Positions 1 to 8,786 of a DNA stretch of 63,683 nucleotides are shown here, in pieces (the stretch's first letter is position 1; every line of letters starts with the position of its first letter). The stretch covers positions 1-63,683 of the forward strand of contig JBBDSC010000011.1 in the NCBI GenBank assembly GCA_040905145.1. Reading direction: 5' to 3'. The position numbers were made by a program, and so were the translations under genes. The stretch is from DATGMS01 sp040905145. Its GTDB lineage: Bacteria > Bacteroidota > Bacteroidia > Cytophagales > Cyclobacteriaceae. Under the pieces are notes generated by a model. The model was not told where the DNA came from. It searched no databases and saw only the letters and a list, made by a program, of their open reading frames with translations.

Positions 1-176
1 AGGTGCTTTTGAGTGATCTTAATGGGTTCGGCAAGTACCTTGTTTTGGGTAAAAGTAGCTGCAGCAGCTGCTTGTACTTCCGAATAAATAAGGGCTAAAT
101 CCCGTCTCATAGATTTAACGCCAGTATGAGCTCCCCAACATTTAATTCCCCGTACATTCGTAATATTTCTGATCAT
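1..176 (-). CDS. argJ: Glutamate N-acetyltransferase ArgJ, N-terminal part
   Basis: Only the first 58 codons lie in the window; the gene runs off the left edge. The translation starts MIRNITNVRGIKCWGAHTG and continues with DLALIYSEV and an FTQNKV segment. This is the usual ArgJ N-terminus (GIK-x-G followed by DLALI-x-S and F-T-x-N-x-V). ArgJ transfers the acetyl group of N-acetylornithine to glutamate, making the arginine pathway cyclic. The ATG lies 9 bases after the argC stop, so it is the last visible gene of a minus-strand argB-argD-argC-argJ operon. The maturation and catalytic threonine lies outside the window. The family is recognised from a short stretch only. Confidence 0.85.
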   Translation of the reverse strand, partial: MIRNITNVRGIKCWGAHTGVKSMRRDLALIYSEVQAAAAATFTQNKVLAEPIKITQKH

Positions 177-185
177 ATTTTATTC

Positions 186-1250
186 TTATGGTTGTATTGC
201 TATTTGTTTTAAGCCAGTGACTTGAGCAAAGCCCAACATCAGGTTCATATTTTGTACCGCTTGTCCAGCGGCGCCTTTGACCAGGTTATCTATTACCGCT
301 ATCGCAATCACCCGCTTGGTCCTTTCGTCCCAGAAAGGGTAAATATCACAAAAATTACTTCCTCTTACCTCTTTTATAGAAGGTAATTGTTCTCTAATCC
401 TGACAAAAGGCTTATGCTTGTAGAAATCTTTGTAAATATTGGTCAACTTCTCCTGATCCATCCCTTCACTTTCCTTGAGTTGGGCGTAGCCGGTAGCCAG
501 TATTCCCCTGTCTACTGGCAGCAAGTGAGGAGTAAACTGGACTGTGACCGCCAAATTTACCAGCCCCTCAAATTGCTCTTCGATTTCTATGGTATGACGG
601 TGGCTGCTGATCCCATAGGCTTTGAAGTTATCATTCACATTGGAAAAATGGGTGGTCAGGCCAGGTTTGATCCCTGCCCCGGTGGTTCCGGATTTTGCAT
701 CAATGATCACTGAACCTGGCTTGATTAAATTTTCGGAAAACAAGGGAGCCAAACTTAAAATTGAAGCTGTGGGATAACAACCGGGGTTTGCGATCAATTT
801 GCCTTTACTGATTTCATCCTCGTGGAGTTCGGGAAGACCGTACACTGCCTTTCCAAAGCCTTCTGGAAAAGAATGCTCTTTTTTGTACCATTTCAAATAG
901 GTCTCCCCACCCGCCAACCTGAAGTCTCCTGACAAATCAATAATGTTAGCTTCCAAATGCGCCCACTTGCGGACAAATTCCATGGAAACCCCATGTGGTA
1001 ATGCCAGGAAGATCACGTCAGGATTTTCAGCCTCCACCTGCTCTGCAGGGGACAAAGGAAAATCCAATACTCCCAAAAACTGGGGATGCAAATCCGAAAA
1101 CTTTTTTCCAGCGTGCCTTTCTGAAGTGATGATACTGATTTCCACCTCCGGATGACCCAGCAATATTCTTGCAAGCTCGGATCCTGTATAACCGGAAGCG
1201 CCAACAATGGCTACTCTTTGTTTATTTGTGGTCATTTTGTTCTGTTTCAT
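186..1250 (-). CDS. argC: N-acetyl-gamma-glutamyl-phosphate reductase
   Basis: Cytoplasmic NADPH-dependent reductase that converts N-acetylglutamyl phosphate to the semialdehyde, the third step of arginine synthesis. The Rossmann motif GASGYTGSEL sits near residue 17, and the catalytic cysteine is in NPGCYPTASIL near residue 155. Length (354 aa) is normal for the family. The first ATG (1250) overlaps the end of argD by 29 bases; a second ATG at 1235 (MTTNKQRVAIVG) is equally plausible and nearer the usual family start. The gene lies between argD and argJ in the same direction, so it is translated from the same mRNA. Confidence 0.95.
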   Translation of the reverse strand: MKQNKMTTNKQRVAIVGASGYTGSELARILLGHPEVEISIITSERHAGKKFSDLHPQFLGVLDFPLSPAEQVEAENPDVIFLALPHGVSMEFVRKWAHLEANIIDLSGDFRLAGGETYLKWYKKEHSFPEGFGKAVYGLPELHEDEISKGKLIANPGCYPTASILSLAPLFSENLIKPGSVIIDAKSGTTGAGIKPGLTTHFSNVNDNFKAYGISSHRHTIEIEEQFEGLVNLAVTVQFTPHLLPVDRGILATGYAQLKESEGMDQEKLTNIYKDFYKHKPFVRIREQLPSIKEVRGSNFCDIYPFWDERTKRVIAIAVIDNLVKGAAGQAVQNMNLMLGFAQVTGLKQIAIQP

Positions 1251-2427
1251 TTAAAACTTTAGCGATTAGGGCAACTACCATTTCCAGATCCTTTTTAGGA
1301 ATGTTCAAAGGGGGCACCAATCGAAGAACCGATTCGGCAGTAGCATTGGCAATCACCCCTTCTTCCAATAATTTTTGCACGATAGGGGCGGCAGGTTGGT
1401 TCAATTGAATGCCGATCATTAAGCCCAAACCCCTCACCTCTTTTATCATTTTATGGATTTCTTTAAGCTTTTGGATTTCGTTCTGGAGCCACTTTCCATT
1501 CTTTTGGGACATTTCACAGAGTTTTTCATCTGCTATGACCTGTAAGGTGGCCAATGAAGCCGCTGCAGCAAGAGGATTGCCACCAAAAGTGGTACCATGA
1601 TCCCCATACGTTATGGCTGCACTAACCTTTTGATTACACAGCAATGCACCAATGGGCATTCCCCCTCCAAGTCCTTTTGCCAAGGTGATGATATCGGGTT
1701 GGACCCCATAAAAATCCTTGGCAAACCAGTAGCCTGTTCTCCCTATACCACACTGGACTTCATCAAAAATCAGGAGCACATTATTTTCATCACATAATTT
1801 CCTGAGCTCTTCCAGGTATTTTTTATCCGCCGGAATGATTCCCCCTTCCCCTTGGACAGGCTCCACAATGATCGCCGCCACCTCATCGGAAAGCAACTTC
1901 TTAACAGCCTCTAAATCATTAAAAGGCACCTGCAAAAAACCGGATGGAATTGGTCCAAAACCTTTTTGATATTTCTTTTGACCCGTGGCTATAGTTGCCA
2001 GGGTCCTGCCGTGAAAAGAATTGTGCATAGAGATGATATTACCTCCCCTTCCCAGGCTATGGGAATATTTCCTTGCTATCTTAAAGGCTCCTTCCACAGA
2101 TTCTGCTCCACTGTTGGTCAAAAAGACCCGGTTTAAACCGCTGATATCCACCAGGAGCTTGCTGAGGGATACTTGGGGGGGACTGACAAAAAAGTTTGAA
2201 GCATGGATCAGTTCAGCAGCTTGATCCTGGATGGCTTTGACTACTGTCGGATGACAGTGTCCTACGCTGTTCACCGCTATTCCCGCCAACATATCGATAT
2301 ATTCTTTGCCGTCCGCATCCCATATTCTGCTACCCGATCCCTTTATGAAGGCCAAGGGAAACCGCTTAAAGGTAGGCAAATAATTGTCCTTGTCCAGTTG
2401 GCATAAATTCCTGTTACTGATTTCCAT
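1222..2427 (-). CDS. argD: Acetylornithine aminotransferase
   Basis: Class III PLP-dependent aminotransferase making N-acetylornithine from the semialdehyde and glutamate. Visible motifs are NSGAESVEGAFKIAR (cofactor phosphate site), the FDEVQCGIGRTG block and the Schiff-base lysine in TLAKGLGGGMPIGA. The length of 401 aa is typical. It starts 5 bases after argB and overlaps argC, giving tight translational coupling. The family also includes ornithine and succinylornithine aminotransferases; the position between argB and argC decides for ArgD. Confidence 0.95.
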   Translation of the reverse strand: MEISNRNLCQLDKDNYLPTFKRFPLAFIKGSGSRIWDADGKEYIDMLAGIAVNSVGHCHPTVVKAIQDQAAELIHASNFFVSPPQVSLSKLLVDISGLNRVFLTNSGAESVEGAFKIARKYSHSLGRGGNIISMHNSFHGRTLATIATGQKKYQKGFGPIPSGFLQVPFNDLEAVKKLLSDEVAAIIVEPVQGEGGIIPADKKYLEELRKLCDENNVLLIFDEVQCGIGRTGYWFAKDFYGVQPDIITLAKGLGGGMPIGALLCNQKVSAAITYGDHGTTFGGNPLAAAASLATLQVIADEKLCEMSQKNGKWLQNEIQKLKEIHKMIKEVRGLGLMIGIQLNQPAAPIVQKLLEEGVIANATAESVLRLVPPLNIPKKDLEMVVALIAKVLNETEQNDHK

Positions 2428-2432
2428 CCTTT

Positions 2433-3257
2433 TTATTTTGTTAGTGTGGTCCCTATTTTCTGGTTGTTTAAAATATAATCACTTATCTGTTCCGGATCGG
2501 TACCGTTTAGAATTACCGCCCTTTTCACTCCTGTCCTTACCGCTCCTTCACATGATTCCATTTTAGGTATCATCCCTCCCGTAATTACGGATTGATAATA
2601 GGTAGAAAGATCATCTAACCGCAGTTGATGAACAATGGATTGGGGGTCAGGAAAGTTTAAAAACAAGCCATCCACATCCGTTAACACGATGTAATCATCC
2701 ACCTCAAGTGCAGCAGCTATCTTTCCAGCAAAAACATCCCCGTTAATATTGAAATCATTGCCTTCTTCATCAGAGGCTATACAGGTGATGATGGGCGTAA
2801 AACCCTGATCCAACAACAACCTAAGTAATTTTGTATTGACTTTTTGAACATCCCCTACCTGGCCTAAATCCACTTTGGATTCCTCCCCTGTGTCATTGGT
2901 GGTGTGGTGCCATCTCTTCTTTGCCAAAACTACCTGACCATCTTTTCCGGATAAGCCGACGGCTTTAAGCCCTGTTTTATTAAAAATATTTACAAGGGAA
3001 CTGTTGACTTCCCCTTTAAGGGTTTTTTCAATATGGTTTAAGGCTTCCACTGTAGTGAAACGTTGACCGTCAAAAAATTCCGAAGCTATCCCCGCCTCAT
3101 TCAAAGCTTTATTGATAAAAGGGCCTCCTCCATGCACTAAAACTACCTGGACACCATGATCCTGGAGTTCCTTTATTTTACCTGCTATCCCTACTTTTAA
3201 CTCTTCATTGATCATAGCGTTCCCGCCATATTTGATGAGAACTTTTCGACGGTCCAT
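2433..3257 (-). CDS. argB: Acetylglutamate kinase
   Basis: Amino-acid kinase family enzyme phosphorylating N-acetylglutamate. The N-terminus carries KYGGNAM and the glycine-rich VLVHGGGPFINKAL; a TDVDGLF segment near residue 195 and MIPKMESC near residue 230 are standard ArgB blocks. Length is 274 aa. It is the first gene of the visible arginine operon, so the promoter should lie in the 310 bases upstream. The arginine-sensitive ArgB forms have an N-terminal extension; this protein starts directly at the kinase fold, suggesting the arginine-insensitive type (inference). Confidence 0.95.
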   Translation of the reverse strand: MDRRKVLIKYGGNAMINEELKVGIAGKIKELQDHGVQVVLVHGGGPFINKALNEAGIASEFFDGQRFTTVEALNHIEKTLKGEVNSSLVNIFNKTGLKAVGLSGKDGQVVLAKKRWHHTTNDTGEESKVDLGQVGDVQKVNTKLLRLLLDQGFTPIITCIASDEEGNDFNINGDVFAGKIAAALEVDDYIVLTDVDGLFLNFPDPQSIVHQLRLDDLSTYYQSVITGGMIPKMESCEGAVRTGVKRAVILNGTDPEQISDYILNNQKIGTTLTK

Positions 3258-3567
3258 CTTAATTGTTCTTTTTTGAGGATTCCTGAAATATTTACTGTTT
3301 TAAAGAAATATGGGGAAAAAGGCTCAATAATTATACCAGTGTAGCTGTTATTTTCTTTTATTCCCTCAGTAAAAGAAAAATCCAATTAAAAAGGATTTAT
3401 ACTATGTTTAAAAATTGCACTAGGTAAAAAGGGTGAAAATATGGCAGGCTTGCCCTATCAAATACCATTAATAGGATTTTTGAACGAAACCCTGTCATCT
3501 CAACTCGATACTCGGGATGGCTTCACCTGACATGCCTCAGGATCTGGATCCCGGATCATTATTTTAG
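3258..3567. other. Intergenic region upstream of argB, downstream of trkH
   Basis: The 310 bases separate the start of argB from the end of trkH, both on the minus strand. I found no credible open frame. I also saw no good match to TAnnTTTG upstream of argB, so the operon promoter is not assigned. The stretch next to trkH (about 3490-3560) is less AT-rich and contains several overlapping GGATC-type words, possibly a decayed repeat. Confidence 0.5.
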
Positions 3568-4515
3568 CTAATTGGTCTTCCAGAAAAAGGGGGTAAACAA
3601 CACCAGTACAGTAAATAATTCCAGCCTGCCCAAAAGCATCAAAAAACAAAGAAAAATTTTGGAAAAAGGGGAAAAAAAAGCAAAATTATCCACAGGACCT
3701 ACCAAGCCAATCGCTGGACCAACATTCCCCAAACAAGTAGCAACAGCACCAAAAGTAGTCACCAGATCATAACCTGCAATAGACAAAATGATACTTCCCA
3801 CTACAAAAATCATTAGGTAGAGCAGTAAGAAATTCATGATGTGCGTAATGACTTTCCCGGTGACCCGTTCCCCGTTGATCTTCAACGGAACCACCGCCCT
3901 TGGATGTACAATCCGTTTAAATTCCAAAAAGGTATTTTTAATAAAGGCAAGGTGCCTTACCAATTTGATGCCCCCACTGGTTGATCCCGCACAGGCTCCT
4001 GAAAACAGTAAAATAAAGAAAACAATGGTGATGCCATTGCTATAAGCGGTGTAATCCACTGTTACAAATCCGGTAGTGGTGATCAAAGAAACTACCTGAA
4101 AAAGGGTATCCCTAAAAGCTTTTTCAATAGGTGATCCGGAAATGAAATAAAAGGGGAAGAACAAAATGCAAGCAATGGAAGCAACAGCAATCACATACAC
4201 CCGAAATTCATCGCTGGCCCAAACCCTGTCCAATTTACCCTTGAGACTGAAATAAATAAGGGTGAAGTTGGTTCCTGCCAAGAGCATAAAAAAAATAATG
4301 ATGTATTGAATAACAGAAGTTTCGAAATAAGCTATACTGGCATTTTTAGTGGAGAATCCTCCTGTGGCCATGGTCGTTAACGCATGATTGACCGCATCAA
4401 AAAAACTCATCCCTGCCCAGTAAAGAAGGAGGCACAGGACAATGGTCAACCCTGTATACACATAATATAATCTTTTGGCGGTTTCCCGAATGCGGGGATG
4501 AATTTTATCGGAAGT
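3568..4515 (-). CDS. trkH: Potassium uptake channel subunit TrkH, C-terminal part
   Basis: Membrane pore subunit of the Trk/Ktr potassium uptake system. The visible 316 codons contain the pore-loop signatures ATMATGGFSTKN, SLITTTGFVTVDY and ATCLGNVGPAIG, each followed by a hydrophobic segment, plus the basic HPRIRETAKRLYYVYTGLT segment upstream. The reading frame continues without a stop into the 100-N gap, so the first third is missing from the assembly. Full-length homologues are near 490 aa. The regulatory partner trkA lies just across the gap on the same strand. Confidence 0.92.
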   Translation of the reverse strand, partial: TSDKIHPRIRETAKRLYYVYTGLTIVLCLLLYWAGMSFFDAVNHALTTMATGGFSTKNASIAYFETSVIQYIIIFFMLLAGTNFTLIYFSLKGKLDRVWASDEFRVYVIAVASIACILFFPFYFISGSPIEKAFRDTLFQVVSLITTTGFVTVDYTAYSNGITIVFFILLFSGACAGSTSGGIKLVRHLAFIKNTFLEFKRIVHPRAVVPLKINGERVTGKVITHIMNFLLLYLMIFVVGSIILSIAGYDLVTTFGAVATCLGNVGPAIGLVGPVDNFAFFSPFSKIFLCFLMLLGRLELFTVLVLFTPFFWKTN

Positions 4516-4615
4516 NNNNNNNNNNNNNNNNNNNNNNNNNNNNNNNNNNNNNNNNNNNNNNNNNNNNNNNNNNNNNNNNNNNNNNNNNNNNNNNNNNNNN
4601 NNNNNNNNNNNNNNN
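4516..4615. other. Assembly gap (100 N)
   Basis: Exactly 100 unknown bases, the conventional length for a scaffold gap of unknown size. It interrupts trkH. At least about 170 codons of trkH are missing, more than 100 bases can hold, so the real gap must be larger than drawn. Confidence 0.99.
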
Positions 4616-4656
4616 ATACTAAATACCAGATACTTGATACTAAAACCCGTCAGTAT

Positions 4657-6003
4657 TTATTTAAACAATTTCTCCAAGGTTGGCTTAGCGGAAGGAAGTG
4701 CAAAAACTATGGCCTTATCATTGATATGTAATTTAAACTCCCCATCGGGAATAAAAGTCTCCTCGCCTCTAATGACACCGGCCACTAATGCGGTTTCAGG
4801 AAAATGCAGGTCTTTTAAGGATTTCCTCGTGAGCTTGTTGTTTTTGGTGATTTCATATTGGATGAACTCCGCATCCACCCCATAAATACTGGATACCGCC
4901 TCTACATTCCCCTTTCTCAGGAACCTGGTGATCTGATTGGCCGCCACCAGTTTTTTATTGATCAAAGAATCCACCCCTATACTGTGGGAAATATGGATAT
5001 ATTCCCTGGTATCCACATGGGCAATGGTTTTATATACCCCATGGTTTTTAGCGCTTAAGCTTGTAATGATATTGGTCTCGGAACTTTCTGTCAATGCCAA
5101 AAAGGCCTCCATTTCTTCCAATCCCTCTTCAATTAACAGATCAATATTTTTATAGTCTCCATGGATCACCAGGGTTTTAAACAGATTTTCAGATAACCAT
5201 TTGCACCTTTCTTTATCTTTATGGATCAAAGTAACCTGGTAATCTTTTTCGAGGTTTAAGGCGGTGGTATAGGCCAGATCATCCCCCCCAATCATCATAA
5301 TATTTTTGACAGTGATTTGCTTTTGACCCACTAATTGTATGATAGAGCTTTTCTCTTTATTGTTGGAAAGAAAAAATACATGGTCATTGTTCCTGATTAT
5401 GGTATCCCCTTTTGGAATAATAGTAAATTGATCCCTTACTATCGCTATTATTTTTACATCTTTAAAGATAGGATTGGTTCTGCTTTCCGAAAGTTTTTTA
5501 TTGATCAGGGAAGAATAACGGTCCAAAGTAATCCCTACCACATCCAATTTGCCCTCACCAAATTCAAAGATTTCTGAAAAAGTAGAGTTTTCCATTATCC
5601 TACATATTTCTTCACTGCATAGAATGGAAGGGGAAATTAAATGGTCCACCCCCAGATTTTTAAAGTAACCCTTATTTTCGGACTCTAAGTATTCATGATT
5701 TCTTACCCTGGCGATTACCTTTTTTGCGCCGAGCTGTTTGGCCAACATGGCAGTAATCAAGTTGGTGTCTTCAGAGGTGGTCACTGCCATGACCATATGG
5801 GCATTCCGTACATTGGCCTTAATCAGAACCTCCATAGATGCTGAATCACCCATTACTGTCATAACATCTAATCTGGAAGAGACATTGTCCAATAAATCCT
5901 TATCCAAATCTATGAGGCTAATATCCTTGTTTTCAAAGCTTAGATGTTCGGCGAGATGGTAACCCATATCGCCCGCGCCAGCAATCACAATGTTTAATGC
6001 CAT
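4657..6003 (-). CDS. trkA: Trk system potassium uptake protein TrkA
   Basis: Cytoplasmic nucleotide-gating subunit of the Trk potassium channel. It consists of two RCK halves. The first carries the dinucleotide motif VIAGAGDMGYHLAEHL at the N-terminus. The second begins near residue 230 with a degenerate IMMIGGDDLAYTTALNL. Each is followed by an RCK_C-type segment. I chose the ATG at 6003 because the upstream in-frame extension (to 6057) is not conserved-looking and the Rossmann strand starts at once after MALN. The length of 448 aa is typical. It precedes trkH in transcription order. Confidence 0.93.
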   Translation of the reverse strand: MALNIVIAGAGDMGYHLAEHLSFENKDISLIDLDKDLLDNVSSRLDVMTVMGDSASMEVLIKANVRNAHMVMAVTTSEDTNLITAMLAKQLGAKKVIARVRNHEYLESENKGYFKNLGVDHLISPSILCSEEICRIMENSTFSEIFEFGEGKLDVVGITLDRYSSLINKKLSESRTNPIFKDVKIIAIVRDQFTIIPKGDTIIRNNDHVFFLSNNKEKSSIIQLVGQKQITVKNIMMIGGDDLAYTTALNLEKDYQVTLIHKDKERCKWLSENLFKTLVIHGDYKNIDLLIEEGLEEMEAFLALTESSETNIITSLSAKNHGVYKTIAHVDTREYIHISHSIGVDSLINKKLVAANQITRFLRKGNVEAVSSIYGVDAEFIQYEITKNNKLTRKSLKDLHFPETALVAGVIRGEETFIPDGEFKLHINDKAIVFALPSAKPTLEKLFK

Positions 6004-6017
6004 AGATGTAAAAATTA

Positions 6018-6044
6018 AGTGGTAATTAACCACTGGCAAAATTA
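6018..6044 (-). promoter_or_regulatory. Possible trkA -7 element and adjacent inverted repeat
   Basis: On the minus strand TAATTTTG (6044-6037) matches the Bacteroidetes -7 consensus TAnnTTTG. Immediately downstream is a perfect inverted repeat AGTGGT-N5-ACCACT (6018-6034), which would overlap the transcription start and 5' leader of trkA. I see no good -33 element at the usual 19-21 base distance, so the promoter call is weak; the palindrome itself is exact. Confidence 0.35.
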
Positions 6045-6158
6045 AGATTAAATCCAACCCACTTGCTTATTTCTACCAACAATTTTCTCATTCTCTTTCT
6101 GCCTTTATGGAGAAGGGAAGGTGGATTTAAAATTTAACATCAATTTAGTGGAATAAGA

Positions 6159-6189
6159 TTGGTTAAATACATCTAGCTGATTAATTTTG
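6159..6189 (+). promoter_or_regulatory. Promoter of the ftsX operon
   Basis: A TTG at 6159-6161 and TAATTTTG at 6182-6189 are separated by 20 bases, matching the Bacteroidetes sigma-A consensus (TTTG or TTG, 19-21 bases, TAnnTTTG). Transcription would begin near 6195, leaving a leader of about a dozen bases before the ftsX ATG at 6208. Confidence 0.5.
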
Positions 6190-6207
6190 GAAGATTTATA
6201 ACTCAAA

Positions 6208-7098
6208 ATGAAAAACACCCCGAGAAAAAAAACGAAACTAGGCAGCTATAAGTTTGGAAGTGTTCTTTTTAGCACTACCCTATCCCTTTTTATAGTTGGG
6301 TTGTTTGGTGTGATTGTGATTCAGGCTAAAACACTTACTTCTATCATCAGGGAAAACATTGAGATTCAGATTTTCCTCAATAATAATATTTCTGAAGCGA
6401 ACAACAAAAGCATAGGAGAATTATTGGAAACAAAACCTTATGTCCTTAAGAAGGAAGAAAAGGGTATGATCACTTATATCTCACGCGACGAAGCTGCCGC
6501 TAGCTTTCTGAAGGATACAGGGGAAGACTTTACCAAGTTTCTGGATGATAATCCCCTCCGGGACAGTTATACTTTCTCTATCAATGAGGAGTTTCAAACT
6601 GCAGAACAAATAGAAGAAATTGTGGCTGAAATGGAAGCATTGGACGGGGTTTTTGAAGTTACCTACATGAATGATTTGGTAGAATCCATCAATAAGAACC
6701 TGCTGAAAATCAGCTTGGTATTAGGGGCTTTTATTATTATTTTGATCATTACCGTGATCATGTTAATTAATAACACCATTCGACTGGCCCTGTTTTCACA
6801 ACGCTTCCTGATACGTAGCATGCAATTGGTCGGAGCCACCAAAGGTTTTATCAGAAGCCCTTTCTTGACCAGGTCCTTTGGCTATGGCGCATTGGCCGGC
6901 ATTTTCGCTTCCGGCCTCCTGTTAGGACTGATTGAATATGCCAAAACAAATATAGATGGGTTCAATATGTTGCAAAATTATCAATTATTACTGCTGCTTT
7001 TTGCAGGGTTGATCATATTGGGGGCATTTCTGTCCCTCTTTAGTACTTTACGCTCCGTAAATAAATACCTTAACATGTCCTTGGACGATCTTTACTGA
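6208..7098 (+). CDS. ftsX: Cell division protein FtsX
   Basis: Inner-membrane permease-like subunit that with FtsE controls periplasmic peptidoglycan hydrolases at the septum. It has the FtsX plan: a short basic N-terminus, a transmembrane segment near residue 25-45, a periplasmic domain to about residue 165, then three C-terminal transmembrane segments with the RSMQLVGATKGFIRSPF loop typical of FtsX. Length is 296 aa. ftsE is not adjacent, as is common in Bacteroidetes. It heads an operon with DUF3098, uppP, truB, ribF and gldC, with 4 bases to the next gene. Confidence 0.93.
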   Translation: MKNTPRKKTKLGSYKFGSVLFSTTLSLFIVGLFGVIVIQAKTLTSIIRENIEIQIFLNNNISEANNKSIGELLETKPYVLKKEEKGMITYISRDEAAASFLKDTGEDFTKFLDDNPLRDSYTFSINEEFQTAEQIEEIVAEMEALDGVFEVTYMNDLVESINKNLLKISLVLGAFIIILIITVIMLINNTIRLALFSQRFLIRSMQLVGATKGFIRSPFLTRSFGYGALAGIFASGLLLGLIEYAKTNIDGFNMLQNYQLLLLLFAGLIILGAFLSLFSTLRSVNKYLNMSLDDLY

Positions 7099-7102
7099 TT
7101 TT

Positions 7103-7309
7103 ATGAATAACAATCCATTACCTTTTTCAAAAATGAATTACCTATTAATGCTTATTGGGATAGGCATCATCATCGTGGGTTTCGTCATCATAGGATTGGA
7201 CAGTGAACCTCACGGATTCGGTTTTATGGGTTTAACTTTAGGCCCCGTCATTACCCTGTTTGGCTTTATTTTCCAGTTTTTCGCAATTTTTTACAGATCA
7301 AAAAATTAA
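7103..7309 (+). CDS. DUF3098 family small membrane protein
   Basis: A 68-residue protein with two hydrophobic segments (about residues 13-31 and 43-63) joined by a short loop containing LDSEPHGFG. Length, topology and position between ftsX and uppP match the Bacteroidetes family DUF3098, whose function is unknown. It begins 4 bases after ftsX and ends 3 bases before uppP, so it is surely co-expressed with envelope-synthesis genes. A role in cell-envelope biogenesis is inference from context only. Confidence 0.85.
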   Translation: MNNNPLPFSKMNYLLMLIGIGIIIVGFVIIGLDSEPHGFGFMGLTLGPVITLFGFIFQFFAIFYRSKN

Positions 7310-7312
7310 TAA

Positions 7313-8110
7313 ATGACACTATTTGAAGCAATCATCCTGGGCATTGTTCAGGGGCTAACTGAATTTTTGCCTGTCAGTAGCAGTGGGCACATTGAATTGG
7401 GAACCTATCTTTTTGGGATCCAGGCTGCGGATAATCTCCTTTTTTCTGTAGTTGTCCACGCTGCCACTGCCTTAAGCACCATTGTGGTTTTTCGGAAAGA
7501 TATTATGCTGGTCTTTCAGGATCTCTTGAAGTTTAAATGGAATGGAGGGACTGAATTTACTTTTAAAGTTATCGTTTCCATGATTCCCATTGGTATAGTT
7601 GGATTACTGTATGAGGAGGAAATCTCCTCTTTTTTTGGAGGAAGAATATTATTTGTTGGCTTCATGCTCCTTTTAACCGCCACACTCTTGGCCTTTTCCC
7701 ATTATGCCTTTAAAAGAGACGGGATAGTTACTTTTCCGAAAGCCTTTATTATAGGTTTGGCACAAACCATCGCTATACTTCCTGGAATTTCCAGGGCAGG
7801 GGCTACCATTTCAACGGCCCTTCTCCTAGGTATTGACAGAGAAAGAGCCGCTAGATTTTCGTTTTTAATGGTATTGGTCCCGATAATTGGAGGATCTTTG
7901 CTTAAACTGCTGAATTTTATAGAAGATCCTTCAATCGCAGAAGGGATTTCAGGAGCTTCATTGGTGGCTGGATTTGTGGCCGCATTTCTCGCTGGATTGC
8001 TGGCCTGTGTTTGGATGATCAATATTGTTAAAAAAGGAAAATTGATCTATTTTGCCATTTATTGCGCAACTGTGGGCAGTATGGCTATAATCGCAGGACT
8101 ATATTTATAA
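7313..8110 (+). CDS. uppP: Undecaprenyl-diphosphatase (BacA type)
   Basis: Integral membrane phosphatase that recycles undecaprenyl pyrophosphate, the lipid carrier of peptidoglycan and other polysaccharides. The family signatures QGLTEFLPVSSSGHIELG (residues 14-31) and the second glycine/serine block LPGISRAGATIS (about residues 155-166) are both present. Length is 265 aa with about eight hydrophobic segments. It is followed after one base by truB. Confidence 0.96.
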   Translation: MTLFEAIILGIVQGLTEFLPVSSSGHIELGTYLFGIQAADNLLFSVVVHAATALSTIVVFRKDIMLVFQDLLKFKWNGGTEFTFKVIVSMIPIGIVGLLYEEEISSFFGGRILFVGFMLLLTATLLAFSHYAFKRDGIVTFPKAFIIGLAQTIAILPGISRAGATISTALLLGIDRERAARFSFLMVLVPIIGGSLLKLLNFIEDPSIAEGISGASLVAGFVAAFLAGLLACVWMINIVKKGKLIYFAIYCATVGSMAIIAGLYL

Positions 8111-8111
8111 T

Positions 8112-8786
8112 ATGACCGAACAACCTTATGGAGAAGTTTTCCTTATCAACAAGCCTTATCGCTGGACTTCTTTTGATGTAGTAAAAAAAGTCAGAAATGC
8201 CCTGGGCATAAAAAAAGTAGGGCATGCGGGAACACTCGATCCCTTGGCCACAGGCTTATTAATTGTTTGTGCCGGGAAAAAAACCAAAAGCATTGACAGT
8301 TTTCAGGCACAGGAAAAAGAGTATAGGGGAACATTTGTGTTGGGAAAAACCACGGAATCCTTTGATCTTGAGCGTGAGGTATTTGAGGTAGCTGATCCCG
8401 GCCACCTTACCTTAAAGGAAGTGGAAGAGGCGGTCAGTATTCTTACAGGAGACATATTACAGGTTCCTCCTGCCCATTCTGCCATTAAAAAGGATGGAAA
8501 ACGCGTATATGAATCAGCCAGAAAAGGAATAGAGGTAAATCTTGATCCCCGACCTGTTACCATTTCTACTTTTAAAATTACACGTTTTGAAATGCCTGAA
8601 ATTGATTTTAGGATTATTTGTTCCAAAGGGACTTATATCAGAAGCTTGGCCAGGGATCTTGGCCAGCTTCTCCAGGTAGGCGCGTATATGTCTGTTCTTA
8701 CCAGGACGCGGATCGGGGATTTAAAATTGGAAGATGCTATAGATGTGCTGGATTGGGTAGAAAAGATAAAAGCTGAAAAAGAATGA
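8112..8786 (+). CDS. truB: tRNA pseudouridine(55) synthase TruB
   Basis: Makes pseudouridine 55 in the T-loop of tRNAs. The catalytic aspartate is in GHAGTLDPLATGLL (about residues 37-50), and a KGTYIRSLARDLG block occurs near residue 180. The length of 224 aa is the short Bacteroidetes form that lacks an extended C-terminal domain. The stop overlaps the ribF start in an ATGA, a common truB-ribF arrangement. Confidence 0.96.
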   Translation: MTEQPYGEVFLINKPYRWTSFDVVKKVRNALGIKKVGHAGTLDPLATGLLIVCAGKKTKSIDSFQAQEKEYRGTFVLGKTTESFDLEREVFEVADPGHLTLKEVEEAVSILTGDILQVPPAHSAIKKDGKRVYESARKGIEVNLDPRPVTISTFKITRFEMPEIDFRIICSKGTYIRSLARDLGQLLQVGAYMSVLTRTRIGDLKLEDAIDVLDWVEKIKAEKE

